Positions 46,668 to 57,303 of a stretch of 64,000 nucleotides of DNA are shown here, piece by piece. The notes below the pieces were generated by a model. That model had not been told where the DNA came from, ran no database searches, and worked only from the letters and a program-made list of their open reading frames with translations. Source of the DNA: Gossypium raimondii (Eukaryota > Streptophyta > Magnoliopsida > Malvales > Malvaceae); the NCBI RefSeq assembly GCF_025698545.1, contig NC_068572.1:3720001-3784000 (forward strand), read 5' to 3'. The position numbers and the translations under genes are program-made. Each line of letters opens with the position of its first letter. Position 1 is the first letter of the stretch.

Positions 46668-49600
46668 AGAACTTGCAGGTTTTTCTCTTTTAATAAGTAA
46701 TTTTACATACAAGTGATTGCTCGCTTCCGTGTTAGCTAAGTAGTCATTGCAGGGAGTTGTAGGTGGTCGTAAGAACTGTTTACAGATTTCTTATTGCCGC
46801 ATTAATCTGCTTGTCAGTTCTTTGACACTAACTTTAAGATAAATTTTATTCAAATTATAGAGCACAGAAGATAAAAAACCTTCTACTGAAGATTCACATG
46901 AACCAAAAACGGAACAGCAGAACAATCAAACTGCAAATGGCTCCTTAGCAGACACTGGCTCTTTGTCTGCTTCAAGCAACAATGGCGGAAAAGTTTCATG
47001 CCAAGATATTGAACTGGTAAGAAACCAGTTCCTTATTTTGTTTTATTTATCTCGTTTTTTTTTTCTTTCCTTCCTGATGCTTCATGCTAGGTCGAGTTCT
47101 ATTTATCTTTTCCTATTAGTTATATACAATTTAATGATTTATGTGAACTGATTGCTGCAGGTCCAGAATTTAATTGAACGATGTTTACAACTCTACATGA
47201 ATAGAGATGAGGTTGTCAAAACCCTCTTGAATCGAGCAAGGATAGACCCTGGATTCACAACTTTAGGTGCTCTTGCTGAAATATCTTTACTACTCTGCAC
47301 ATATATATTTTAAATTTGGAAATTTCAATAAAATGCATTAAATGTGCATGCATAAACCGCAATAGCAAAATGAAAACCAATCTACTGCAATCATATCCTT
47401 GAATAAAATATATTTCTTGTTCAAAAGTGATTGATTTGGGCACTAACTCTGTTATTCTCTTTACTGTTCATGTTTATTCAGTATGGCAGAAGCTGGAAGA
47501 GGAAAATGCTGAATTTTTCAGGGCCTATTACATAAGGCTGAAGTTGAAGAAACAAATCCTTTTATTTAACCATTTGCTTGAGCATCAATATCATATGATG
47601 AAATATCCAGTGCCTCCAAAGGTTCCCCTGGCTCCAATACAAAATGGAATTCATCCCATGCCTGGTAGGTTCTGACTAAATAAATGCTAAACACAAGCTT
47701 GTATTATTTTAGTTATCTTATAAAGTGATAATGATTTTTGGCATTGAATAGCCACAAGTTTTAAGAAACTTTTTGAGTAGAAACATTGCTATAGTATTGT
47801 TTTTTGAACACGATAAATATTTCTGACTGCCACTTGATATAATAATTTCAAAGTTAGATATCAAATCCTCCTTTCAAATTCACAACGTAAGGAAAAGGAA
47901 ACTTGGGTTCCGAAGATTTCTAGAGAATGGTTTTGTATTTTAAAATTTAAACTCAATATGGTGTCTATTAGCTGTTTGTTTGATTATTTCTAATTCAGGA
48001 AGTTTGCAGTTATATTCTCTATTAGAGGATTTAGTGAGAAGGATGGGGCATTGAAACAAAATCACAACTTTCTTTTTGGATCAGTATTTGTGAAATATAC
48101 TTAAGAGGCAGAGGATTTATTGTAGGAGTTCTGAGTATTTGGTTTGCATGTTTATGTCACTATTGTGGTTATTTAACTGCACTTCTTTGCAGTGCAGTCA
48201 ACAACTTACCGATGGGATACCCTGTGCTACAACCACCAATTCCGGCTGCAGGGCAACCTCATCTTGACTCTATGGGCATATCAAGCTGTCATGTGGTCAA
48301 TGGAGTCCCTGCACCCAGCAATTTTCAACCTATGCGTATGAATTCTGAAAAAGAGTAAGAAGTTAACGATCTCCTTTTTTTTTTTTTATATGTATATATC
48401 ATTAGTTGCCTATTAAAGTTTGCAAAATATTTGCTAACATGCATGCATGGAGACGCTTTTTCTCTTTATTTTAATGTTCTCATGCTATAAGTTATGCTAT
48501 TTCTCCCAAGATAGCTTGCCTAATTAACAATTTGAGTACTTGCCATCTAGTTATGTTCCGCTGATTTCTTTCTGCATTCTTTTGGTTGAAATATTCAGGA
48601 GCTGCTTGGTCAGATTTGCGAAACATGCATGATTGCATTAATGTTTATATCATATTGTTCATTAGCAACTTTGTTCAATTAAGCTGTAATTATAATGATT
48701 TTGCTTAGCTACATGAATAATTTTTACCACCACGTTCTTAAAGAATGTTTAGATATTAATTTCTTGTCAAACTATCTCCAGCTTTATCCCTATTGTGCCT
48801 TGCTTTTTGGCTATTAATTTTTTTCCTGGCTAAGTACAAGAAGTTTATGGAAGCTTCTCTTCTAACTCTAGCATGTTGATGGACAGCAATGCCACTGATG
48901 TAACACCTGCAGCTCCTCCAACCACTACCGTGTCATCTATGTCAGAGATGCCCGTGAGCCCTACATCAGTGGCATCGAGTGGGAATTTTCCCTTCACTGC
49001 ATCAGACATGTCAGGGATAGGAGTAGACACATCAGCACTTGATTCAGCCTTCACAACAGATGTGGCAAGTTCAGTAGGATTGCAGCTGGGACCTGAAAAT
49101 GGAGCCGGGAATTCTAGAGATTCCCTTAGATCATTGGATCAGATTCAGTGGAATTTCAGTCTTACAGATCTGACAGCAGACTTGTCAAACTTGGGAGGTG
49201 TGTTATCTCTCTCACACTCACACATACATTTGAATATTCATGCTTTTGTATTTGTTTTTCAATTTTCTGTTCTTAATACGTTGTGCATTGCTTTCATTGT
49301 TGGTCTTAGTGACCGTCTAGGAACCCAACATTTTTTTATTGTTTTTCTTTATGGAGCTTGTTGTCATAAAGTGCGGCTCACCGAATTTTTACAGATTTAG
49401 GAGCCCTTGGGAACTATCCTGGTTCTCCTTTCCTTGCCTCTGATTCAGAAATTTTGCTTGATTCTTCAGAGCAAGAGGATATAGGTAAGGTTGCAGAATG
49501 CTATTTACTTTGATGCCCACTCGATACTTTGTGATATCTATTATGTTAACGAATAATATTTCAAGCCTATGTTGCTTTTGACTCTTCATTTACCTTAAAA

Positions 49601-49960
49601 TACTTGTATTCGTCACATATTTAGATATAAGTACGAAGATATTACCCTCCAGATACATGGAAAATGAAAAAAAATGAACATATCCATGTCAGACACATTC
49701 TCGTACACTTGAATTTATTGCAATGTGCAATTAAGATCTCCGCATGGTCTTGTGAGTTATAGTAGTGAGTAGGCAAGTGGTATCAATGTGCCATTTTGAA
49801 ATACGCAGTTCGTTGACATTTACACCATTCGATATATACTCTGCATACCCGTGTTCTTTTACCATACACTAATAAGTCTTAACTTGTTACAGTGGAGGAA
49901 TTTTTTGTTGATTCCGTACCTGACCAGCCAAACTCTCCATCTGAGGAAGAGAAACCATAG
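46664..49960 (+). CDS. Plant 1589-family protein (A_thal_3526 domain)
   Basis: Eight exons give about 370 residues: 46664-46678, 46861-47016, 47161-47266, 47482-47664, 48198-48335, 48841-49197, 49395-49484 and 49893-49960. The start is MKNLQ followed by STEDKKPSTEDSHEPKTEQQ. The conserved core begins at residue 58 with VQNLIERCLQLYMNRDEVVK, then ARIDPGFTTLVWQKLEEENA and FFRAYYIRLKLKKQILLFNH. This is the plant 1589 domain, a helical motif of unknown function. The remainder is Pro/Ser/Thr-rich with an acidic tail (EQEDIVEEFFVDSVPDQP), which may suggest a regulatory role; that is inference. It resembles Arabidopsis At3g61700. Exon 5 has two possible donors: C|GTATGA keeps the frame as modelled, while GA|GTAAGA does not. 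Exon 5 also has acceptors five bases apart. Confidence 0.85.
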
Positions 49961-50509
49961 ACCAAGGTGAGTGTTTACCTTCTCATCTTAAAATTGTTAC
50001 CGGTAGGATAGATTTAGACCAATAAGAATAACATTTGACATCTATTCAGTAGGCATTTCGAGTCTTTAGCAAATTTGAAGCTTTAAGCTGTATAATTTTA
50101 TATCTCGGTCGATCGAATAGCAGTCAGCAAACACCAAACCAGCCATGTTCCCCGGTTGTAATTTTTCACGCATTGTTGAAACGAGACTTTATTTAATTAT
50201 TATTGTCCGATATTTGAGGTTGCCGGGGTTCGGTCCCTGGTCCTACACTCTTGCCAACAGACTGCATGACTATTTGGCAATATGAGATTTTTTTATTTGG
50301 TTCCTACATCTAGGAAATTATAATTGCAATACTTCCCTGAGGTATATCGAAATAGTCTGTTGGTAGCCTGTTAGGTTTTTAGTTCCGATCACCTGAAATT
50401 ACTCTTTTAGTTTATCGAAAACGAACTTTAAGATTACTAAGAATTAAAATGAGGATATGTTCTCGAATTTATAGTTTCAAACATAACACATCTCATTTGA
50501 TATAATACT
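49961..50509 (+). other. 3' flank of the 1589-family gene
   Basis: Presumed 3' UTR and downstream DNA. A GGGGTTCGGTCCCTGG motif at about 50226 resembles a tRNA box B, but there is no matching box A or cloverleaf. No gene is seen. Confidence 0.5.
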
Positions 50510-50515
50510 CAGTCA

Positions 50516-50707
50516 GGGGCCGGAATTAAATTGTAATTTTTAATAGCCTATATTTTTATCATTTTTAAAGTATTAAATTAAATTTTTTATCAGTTTTAAG
50601 GGGCTAAAGTGTAATTTTATCTTTATTAATTTAAAATTTCTAAAATGCCTAAATGCACAAATTTTTATTTTAGGAGCCGGGCTCTGCGACCCCCTTAAAT
50701 ACACCAC
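50516..50707 (+). mobile_element. Short hAT-type MITE copy
   Basis: The interior (TTTTTAATAGCCTATATTTT, GGGGCTAAAGTGTAATTTTA) matches the 43970/55691 family. Flanks TACTCAGT and TACTCAAT match at 7 of 8 positions when the element is read from CAGGGGCC to CACCACTG. Confidence 0.6.
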
Positions 50708-51242
50708 TGTACTCAATTGGTAATACCATTTGATTGATTTGCTTTTATTTTCTACTTTGTAAATAATAAATAAAATTTTGAATTTTATAATTTTGTTTAT
50801 TTCTTTTATACTTTTAGTAAACTAAATTAATTTTTAACTTTTAATTTGCACTGACTAAAATTATACATTTAATTTATATTTAAATAAAATTGTAATAAAT
50901 GTTTTTCGTATTTTAATAAAAATTGGTAAATGTGAAAATAATTAATATTGGGTAATTGTCCACTTAAAACATATAAGTAAATTCTATATTATTAAAAAGT
51001 TTTAAAATATATAATATATGTTAAATTTATTTATTGAAAGAGTTAAAAAACGTACACGACAGCTAATAAGTTTAAATTAAGTTATAAAAAATTAGATTAA
51101 ATTTAATTGTAATTATTATTTAATTAATCATAACTTAAGTGCAATACAAGGGGTTGATTACAGATCATTTTATGAAAAGTTCTGCCCATTTTTTTATTCA
51201 TTTGGCATGCTCTTCATTTTCACATTTCCCCCACTTCACTCT
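50708..51242. other. Intergenic, AT-rich, no gene
   Basis: The stretch lies between the 1589-family gene and the last exon of the first lipid transfer protein gene. It includes the presumed 3' UTR of the latter. Nothing else is recognised. Confidence 0.5.
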
Positions 51243-52517
51243 TCACACCCTGCAACCAAAATAAAATAAAATCAATAGTAAATATCTTTAAAATAATAGT
51301 AAAAATAATAATAAAATAAGAGTTATATAATATCCAAATAATAACAATAAAATAGTAGTAACATAATAATAAAATGGTGTCAAAATAGCAGCAAAACAAC
51401 TTATTCAAAAATTTTATCGAGGCTTGGTCCATTTAAAAAGTAGGTTTTGTTTTTTTGTTCGACTCTATTTTTCGGGTTTATATTTTTATTCAAATTTTTT
51501 TATTTTTCTGACAGATTTTCAAGCTTAAACGGACAATTTGACCCATAATTAAGTCTAATTATGTTGAGATAAATGACATTTAGGATGTTATTCAAAATAA
51601 TAATTGAATAACTTGAATTTCTTTGATAAGCTCGATGATGCTAATTAAAAAATATATATATTAAAGATAGGAAAAAAGCTTGGTTAAGCTTATTAACTAC
51701 TTAAAACAAGTGTTAATATGAGTTGAGATTAATCAGATTAAATTTAAGGTTTTTTTTCTATACTAGAGTTGATTGAGGGTGGATTTGAATGAGCGGTGTG
51801 TTTATTTATGGTTAGTATAAAAACATCAGTAGCGGCGAAATTAGATACTGTAGTGGTATTGTAGCATGAGACAAAAAGTAACTAAACACACTGCACTGCC
51901 AATCTAAACCCACCCTAAGTATATTAATAAAGGGTGCCCCAGGAACATGTAGGGTTTTAAATTTTCCCTGATTTTGTAAAATTAACTTTTAAAATCTTAA
52001 AATTTGTAGTTAATAAAATGATAAAATTTATATTTTAACATTCTAAAATTTATAATTCAATTTCGATCCCATTATAAAATCTTCGATTTTGCTTTTGCAG
52101 TGTCTCATTGTCACATAATCAATGAGATGCATATAATTCATATAAAATGAAACATAGGAAGAGAGTGTGGGTTTACTTGGTGCAATCAGTAGTGGCAGAA
52201 ATTGGAGGAATTAAAGTATTGATACCACATTTCTGGGCAATAAGAGGGAATCTTTTAGGGTCATATGGTCCTATTTTTGGCAATACACCTTTAAGGCACT
52301 CGCATATTCCTTGCCTATCTAGTTTGGTGTTAGCTTGCTTAGCAAGCCCTTTAGCACCCCAACAACATCGTGGTGCCGGATCGGGTTGGCCTTTTATGAA
52401 GCTCAAGCAAGGGGTAATCGACACGATAACCTCCTGGCACGGAGGTGCGGCATCTGCAATTTCCGAACTAAATGTAAGTAGCACAAGGATGGTTAGGATG
52501 TTGATTAATTTAAACAT
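51243..52517 (-). CDS. Non-specific lipid transfer protein, type 1, copy 1
   Basis: Two exons (52177-52517 and 51243-51249) give 115 residues. The first ATG is at 52517; a slightly longer frame would need a TTG start. A signal peptide (MFKLINILTILVLLTFSSEI, cleavage near residue 23) targets the secretory route. The eight-cysteine motif is complete: C27, C37, C51-C52, C72-x-C74, C97 and C112, with spacings 9, 13, 19, 1, 22 and 14, as in type 1 nsLTPs. These bind lipids in a hydrophobic tunnel and act in the cell wall and cuticle. Exon 2 adds only the last base of the Lys codon, a Val and the TGA, giving the common CxKV end. The intron is 927 bases and also holds a short MITE. The gene is a tandem copy of the gene at 56363. 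Confidence 0.9.
51774..51918. mobile_element. Short foldback MITE in the LTP copy 1 intron
   Basis: The ends GAGGGTGGATTTGAATGAGC and, as reverse complement, TTAGGGTGGGTTTAGATTGG are inverted repeats. The centre has GAGACAAAAAGTAACTAAAC. Sister copies lie at 54236-54396 and 13118-13260. It is intronic and absent from the shorter intron of LTP copy 2. Confidence 0.65.
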
Positions 52518-52576
52518 GGTGGTCAATTGGGTGTTTTTTGGGCTTGATCTTATTGTGGTTTCCTTTGAAGCTTATG

Positions 52577-52590
52577 CACATATATATAGT
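52577..52590 (-). promoter_or_regulatory. TATA box of LTP copy 1
   Basis: On the minus strand the sequence reads ACTATATATATGTG, about 65 bases before the ATG. The edge of a MITE lies about 25-35 bases further upstream. Confidence 0.55.
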
Positions 52591-52612
52591 TGAAGAGTAT
52601 TTGGTATTTGTT

Positions 52613-52985
52613 GGTAAAAGTACCATAGAGGTTCTTATATTAAGAGTTGGATTGCATTTTGTCCCCTCTATTTAAAAAATAGGCAAATTGATCCCTACAC
52701 ATTAGATCAAAGAACAAATTGGTCATTCTGTCAAAACTTTTATCCAATTCTATTGTTAAAAATCGGTCCCTGTACGTCAGTATGAGTTAACATGGCACGC
52801 CACATGTGTCTGGTTATTTTGTTAGCTACGCCAATTTTTAACAATAGAATTGGATGAAATATTAACAGAAAAGATCAGTTTGCTCTTTGATCTAACATAC
52901 AAAGTTTAATTTACTCATTTTTTGAGTTAAGAGAGGTAAGATGCAATCTGACTTTTAGTGTAGGGGCCTCTATGATACTTTTATG
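52613..52985. mobile_element. Foldback MITE, copy b, abutting the LTP copy 1 promoter
   Basis: The left end GGTAAAAGTACCATAGAGG and the right end as reverse complement CATAAAAGTATCATAGAGG are long inverted repeats. The interior has ACATTAGATCAAAGAACAAA and its mirror. It is about 373 bp. No target duplication remains in this copy. Confidence 0.75.
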
Positions 52986-53419
52986 CTGCTTTAGTTAATA
53001 CAATACAATGATAAAATTGGGAATATTATTATTGAGGAGAAAGTACTTGCGAAATCCCTTTGTTAATGACTAGATCAAATTAGTCCTTCTACTATTAAAT
53101 GAATTAATTTGATCACATAACTATTAAAAAGAATTAAAAAAAGGTCATGTTGGAACAAAGTTAACATTTACCATATGAAATTAATTTTTCCATTTACATA
53201 TCAACTCAAAACAAAACATCGCATCGGAAAAATCATAAAAACTTTCAAAATGTAATTTTGTTTAACAATAAATAACATTTTTAAACCGTAAATGCTAACT
53301 TTTAAAAAATTTATCTCATTTGATTCTTTTTTATTGGTACAAGAATTAAATTAATCCAATAATAGAAGAATTAATTTGATCCGACCCGACCTGATACATA
53401 CCGAAAGGATTAAGAATTT

Positions 53420-53560
53420 TGAGGTAGTTGCAATGCAAGTCTCGTGATTGCATGTATCTTAGCATATTAGAGTACTAAAATGACAAAATTCAGGATTAAA
53501 GTTACGTGAATGTAACTTAGCACCATAAGTTACGTGAATATAGTGGCCAGGCACTTAATT
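53420..53560. repeat. Block shared by the two LTP upstream regions, copy 1
   Basis: GTTGCAATGCAAGTCTCGTG, then ATTGCATGTATCTTAGCATA and GTTACGTGAATATA recur at about 59388-59505 upstream of LTP copy 2. This supports a segmental tandem duplication rather than a gene-only copy. Confidence 0.7.
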
Positions 53561-53740
53561 GCCTTCCCACATTTTAGGGGCAAATTCGAAAAGTAATTTT
53601 AAAACGGGTCAAAATTAAATTATAAATTTTTAAAAGATTAAAATGTAATTTTATTATTGTATTAATTTATAATTTTAAATTTCAAAGGGATTAAATGATA
53701 ATTTTATTATTTTTAGGACCAAACCTACCTCATGTGCTAT
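53560..53740 (+). mobile_element. Diverged short hAT-type MITE copy
   Basis: AAAACGGGTCAAAATTAAAT and AAGGGATTAAATGATAATTT resemble the 43970/55691 family, but the ends are not recognisable. An old copy. Confidence 0.4.
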
Positions 53741-54235
53741 CATAAAATTAAAATATTGGTTCTGATAGTATTTTTTATTTTGATTTATAGCCAATATTTA
53801 TTTATTTTTTTGTTTTAGTGTTGTTATACCTATATCTCGCGAGCCTACTAATAAATCATCCTCAACTGTACTCTCTTCCACTATGTATTAACAAGTGTGT
53901 TTCTTCAAGTTTGCACTAACAGGGCACATCATTGGTTCAATCCGTTCAACAAATTGAATAGGCCTACTATATTAAAAAGAATGTAAATAATTTTATTCTA
54001 TAATTTGTCTGATAAAATTATTGACTAAAATCTAAATTACCCTTACATCAACTAATATTTGTAACTCAATATTAAACCTACATGGTTGCAAATCACTCTC
54101 CTCACGCTAATCTTCACTTACAACCAATTAAACTCTCCAAACCCTCCTAAAAAAATTGTCATAAAACAAACCAATAAAATAGCAAAATACAAAAATCAAA
54201 CACACTCGCAAAATCAATAGTTGACGCCTACCAAC

Positions 54236-54396
54236 TAAGGGTAAGTTTGGATGGACAATTGGGTGCGGTGCGATGCGATGCATTTAGCTTACTTTTTGTC
54301 TCACGCAACAGTATCGCTACAGTATCTAATCTCACCGCCACCACTGTTTTTACACTAACCGCAGGGAAACGCACCGCCCATCCAAACTCACCCTAA
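54236..54396. mobile_element. Short foldback MITE, GC-richer copy
   Basis: The left arm TAAGGGTAAGTTTGGATGG and the right arm as reverse complement TTAGGGTGAGTTTGGATGG are inverted repeats. The middle has TTTTTGTCTCACGCAACAGT. This is the best preserved of the three copies in the window. Confidence 0.75.
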
Positions 54397-54499
54397 GTAT
54401 TTATAACTCTTCTTCTTCATTAATTAGTAGCTAAGAGATAAAATTTTATCATAAATTTAAATGTGGAGTTTTTTGAATAATATAATCCTATAAATTATC

Positions 54500-54985
54500 A
54501 GTAAACTACAAAAATAGTCACTTTTATTTGCCTCAGATTATATTTTAGTCACTTATGTTTGAAATTTTACGCTTTAGTCACTTACGTTATCGTTTTATTA
54601 CGAAGTGATCACTCTACTGTTAAGCTTCGTTACCTCCCTAACGATGGTCCTATATAGCAATCCAAATGGGTTTTAAGTCTAACTTGGATATCCAATTGAT
54701 GCAAATAGGTTTTTAATTAAATAAATTCCAGCTGTTGGGATGAAAATAAGTTTTTAATTAAATAAATTTAATTTGGACTGCCAGATAGGACATCCAAGTT
54801 GGCATTTAAAATCCATTTGGACTGCCACGTAAGACTTCCGTTAGGGAGGTAACAGAGTTTAAGGATAGAGTGACCACTTCGTAACAAAACAATAACGTAA
54901 GTGACTAAAATGTAACATTTCAAACATAAATGACTAAAATGTAATATGAGACAAACAAAATTGACTATTTTTATAATTTTCTCAT
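54500..54985. mobile_element. MITE with inverted repeats of about 150 bp
   Basis: The left arm from AAAAATAGTCACTTTTATTT through GTTACCTCCCTAACG pairs with the right arm along some 150 bases, with most positions matching. The centre includes two direct copies of a phrase like GGTTTTTAATTAAATAAATT. The very long arms would suit a Mutator-like origin. No target duplication was identified. Confidence 0.7.
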
Positions 54986-55111
54986 AAATAACTTTATCAT
55001 TAGGTATCCTACAACTTATTTCAAATAGATAAGGATTGACTTTAACAACACAAAAATACTTTGACTCCATCAAACAACTCGAGCAGGTGCTGATTATTTT
55101 AGTGTGCTAGG

Positions 55112-55607
55112 TAGAGGTGCTCATGGGCCGGGCGGCCCGACCCGACGGCCCGCCCGAAATATGGGAGGGTTTGGGTAAAAATATAGGCCCAAAATATGGG
55201 CTTGGGCAAAAAACGAGGCCCGATTAAAAAGCGGGCGGCCTCGGCACAACTTTTTGGCCGGGCCGGCCCGCCCGAATATAATAAATATTTTTATTTTTTT
55301 ATTTTTTTTAATTTTAAAATACTTTTAAAATACTTTTATTAAATTTTTAAATTTTAAAATTTTTTTAAAATACTTTTTAATTTTTTTAATTTTAAAATAT
55401 TTTTAAAATACTTTTTTTAAATTTTTAAAATAATTTTTGGTATTTATTTAAAAATGGGCGGGCGGGCCGGCTTATGAATTTTTCTCGGGCGGGCTTATGA
55501 ATTTTTCCCAGGCGGGCACAGGCAAAATTCTAGGCCCATATTTGGGCGGCCCGGCCTAGGACCCGGGCGAATTTTTTCAGGCCCGGCCCGGCCCATGAGC
55601 ACCTCTA
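55112..55607. mobile_element. GC-rich hAT-type MITE with exact 8-bp target duplication
   Basis: GTGCTAGG lies directly outside both ends (55104-55111 and 55608-55615). The termini TAGAGGTGCTCATGGGCCGG and, as reverse complement, TAGAGGTGCTCATGGGCCGG are perfect inverted repeats over about 20 bases. The arms are packed with GGCCCG and GCGGGC motifs while the centre is almost pure A/T, so it can fold into a strong hairpin. It is non-coding and likely recent. Confidence 0.88.
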
Positions 55608-55690
55608 GTGCTAGGCTTCAACAATTAATTTTCTTTTTGACAGTTGGTGAAAATTTGAAATAAAGTTGGTATTAATAGATATCTCATGAT

Positions 55691-55901
55691 CAGAGGTGAA
55701 GCCAGAATAACTTTTAGGGGCGAATGAAATTTTAATTTTTTATAGTCTATATATTTATAATTTTTAAAGGATTAAATTGAATTTTTAGAATTTTAGAGGG
55801 TCAAAATACAATTTTACCTTTACTAATTTAAAATTTTTTTAAAAAAAATTAATGACCTAAATAGAAAATTTCCATTTTAGGGGGGCCGGCATTCGCCTCT
55901 G
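55691..55901 (+). mobile_element. Short hAT-type MITE with exact 8-bp target duplication
   Basis: CTCATGAT flanks both ends exactly (55683-55690 and 55902-55909). The termini are CAGAGGTGAAGCCAG and, as reverse complement, CAGAGGCGAATGCCGG. This copy defines the ends of the family that recurs at 42423, 43970, 44668 and 50516. It is 211 bp and non-coding. Confidence 0.88.
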
Positions 55902-56362
55902 CTCATGATGAAGTAATTTGTTTGATATTTGATTGATACATTGATTTCGTGTTTGGGATAATTGACAATTGAGAATAATTTGAGTGAGAATTTCTCAATT
56001 AATTTTATAGTCTTTGTTATATTGTCAGTATGATTAAACTCATAAGCTCATGACAATAGAAAGATGAGTCAGCCATTGATTACATTCACCAAATATATAA
56101 ACATTAACATCAAGATTAATTGTTTTTAGTTGTTCATTTTGGAATCGACAATATTAAATTACTTCAATCTTTTTAAAAGAGAGTGATTTATTTAGTATCA
56201 AAATTGAAGAATATAATTCCCAGATGTGAAAGTTAAAAATAAGTTGATATTTTATTTAGTGGAATCAAATTACAAGGGGTTGATTTATACATAATTTTAT
56301 GAAATCCATCATTATTTTTATTCATTCTCCATACTCTTGCTTTTCACATTTCCCAGCTCTCT
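55902..56362. other. Intergenic, no gene
   Basis: AT-rich spacer between the MITE cluster and the end of LTP copy 2. It presumably holds the LTP copy 2 3' UTR near 56280-56360, which shares phrases such as TTTTCACATTTCCC with LTP copy 1. Confidence 0.5.
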
Positions 56363-57177
56363 TTATACCCTGCAAGAAAAATGAAAAGAAAAAAATTCAA
56401 TGTAATTGAGATCAGCATTCTATATACGATCAGTTTTGTCAAATTTTCAAACTACCGATAATATTTCTCCGATATATAAATAGAAAGATAACGCGTTTCA
56501 ATACACTTTACATCTTCCTATATTGACAACAATGTCCATACAAATTGAGCTAAAATTCAATCAATGATGAATTTATATATTTTAATAATCGATAACCAAT
56601 TGATTTAATTATGTTAGTCAATATCATAACTTACTAAATCAATAAATCAACATAGACTTAAGTGAATGGGTTGGTTAAAGCCATTACATAGGTCATAACT
56701 CAAATTCAATTTAAATTCGAATTTTAAAAATGATATTGTTGAGAAAGACAATTCCGAACTTCGAATATAAACCGTAAAATGGACATAAAAAATACTAAAA
56801 AAAAAAAAGAAGGAAGAGAAAAGTTACTTGGAACAATCAGTAGCGGGGGTGATGGGAGGAAAGAAATTCTTGATACCACATTTCTGGCCAAGAAGGGGCA
56901 CTCGATTAGGGTCAAATGGCCCAAGTTGTGGCAATAATGCTTTAATGCACAGGCATACTTCTATCCTATCTTCTTTGGTCTTTAGTTCGTCAATAAGACG
57001 TTTAGCACCAACACAACATTCCGGCGCCGGATTGGCTCCGCCTTTTATGAAGCCCTCGCAGGGGCTTAAGTAAAAGATAACCACATCGCACAATGGTGAT
57101 GCTGCTGTAGTTTCTGTAATATCCCGACTAAAATTAAGGAACACCAGCATGGCTATAAAGTTGATTAAGCGAAACAT
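56363..57177 (-). CDS. Non-specific lipid transfer protein, type 1-like, copy 2
   Basis: Two exons (56828-57177 and 56363-56369) give 118 residues. The first ATG is at 57177. A signal peptide (MFRLINFIAMLVFLNFSRDI) is followed by the full eight-cysteine motif: C30, C40, C54-C55, C75-x-C77, C100 and C115, with the same spacings as copy 1. The residue in the CxC is Leu here and Glu in copy 1. A hydrophobic residue there is more typical of type 2 proteins, so pocket or partner properties may differ. Exon 2 again supplies only the end of Lys, a Val and TAA. The intron is 458 bases, half that of copy 1. Both copies are on the same strand about 4.7 kb apart and share promoter text, so they are tandem duplicates that have diverged in sequence. 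Confidence 0.9.
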
Positions 57178-57250
57178 GGTGGCCAATCACTTTTTCTTTT
57201 CGTTTCCTTTTTGTTGATTTTATTGTGGTTTCTTTTGAAGCTTATGCGTG

Positions 57251-57266
57251 CTTATTATAATATAGG
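57251..57266 (-). promoter_or_regulatory. TATA box of LTP copy 2
   Basis: On the minus strand the sequence reads CCTATATTATAATAAG, about 75 bases upstream of the ATG, with a MITE edge about 40 bases further upstream. Confidence 0.5.
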
Positions 57267-57303
57267 TTGAAAGTATTTGGTGTCTCCTTATGGGGGAAGA
57301 TGG

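Noticed and set aside
50220-50245. Box-B-like GGGGTTCGGTCCCTGG as a tRNA T-arm
   Set aside because: No box A at the right distance and no cloverleaf; it lies in the 3' flank of the 1589-family gene.
52147-52593. Plus-strand open frame of 148 codons over LTP copy 1
   Set aside because: It is the complement of a well-supported signal-peptide plus eight-cysteine gene.
55130-55290. GC-rich stretch as a CpG-island promoter
   Set aside because: It lies inside the arm of a MITE with exact target duplications and has no adjacent gene start.
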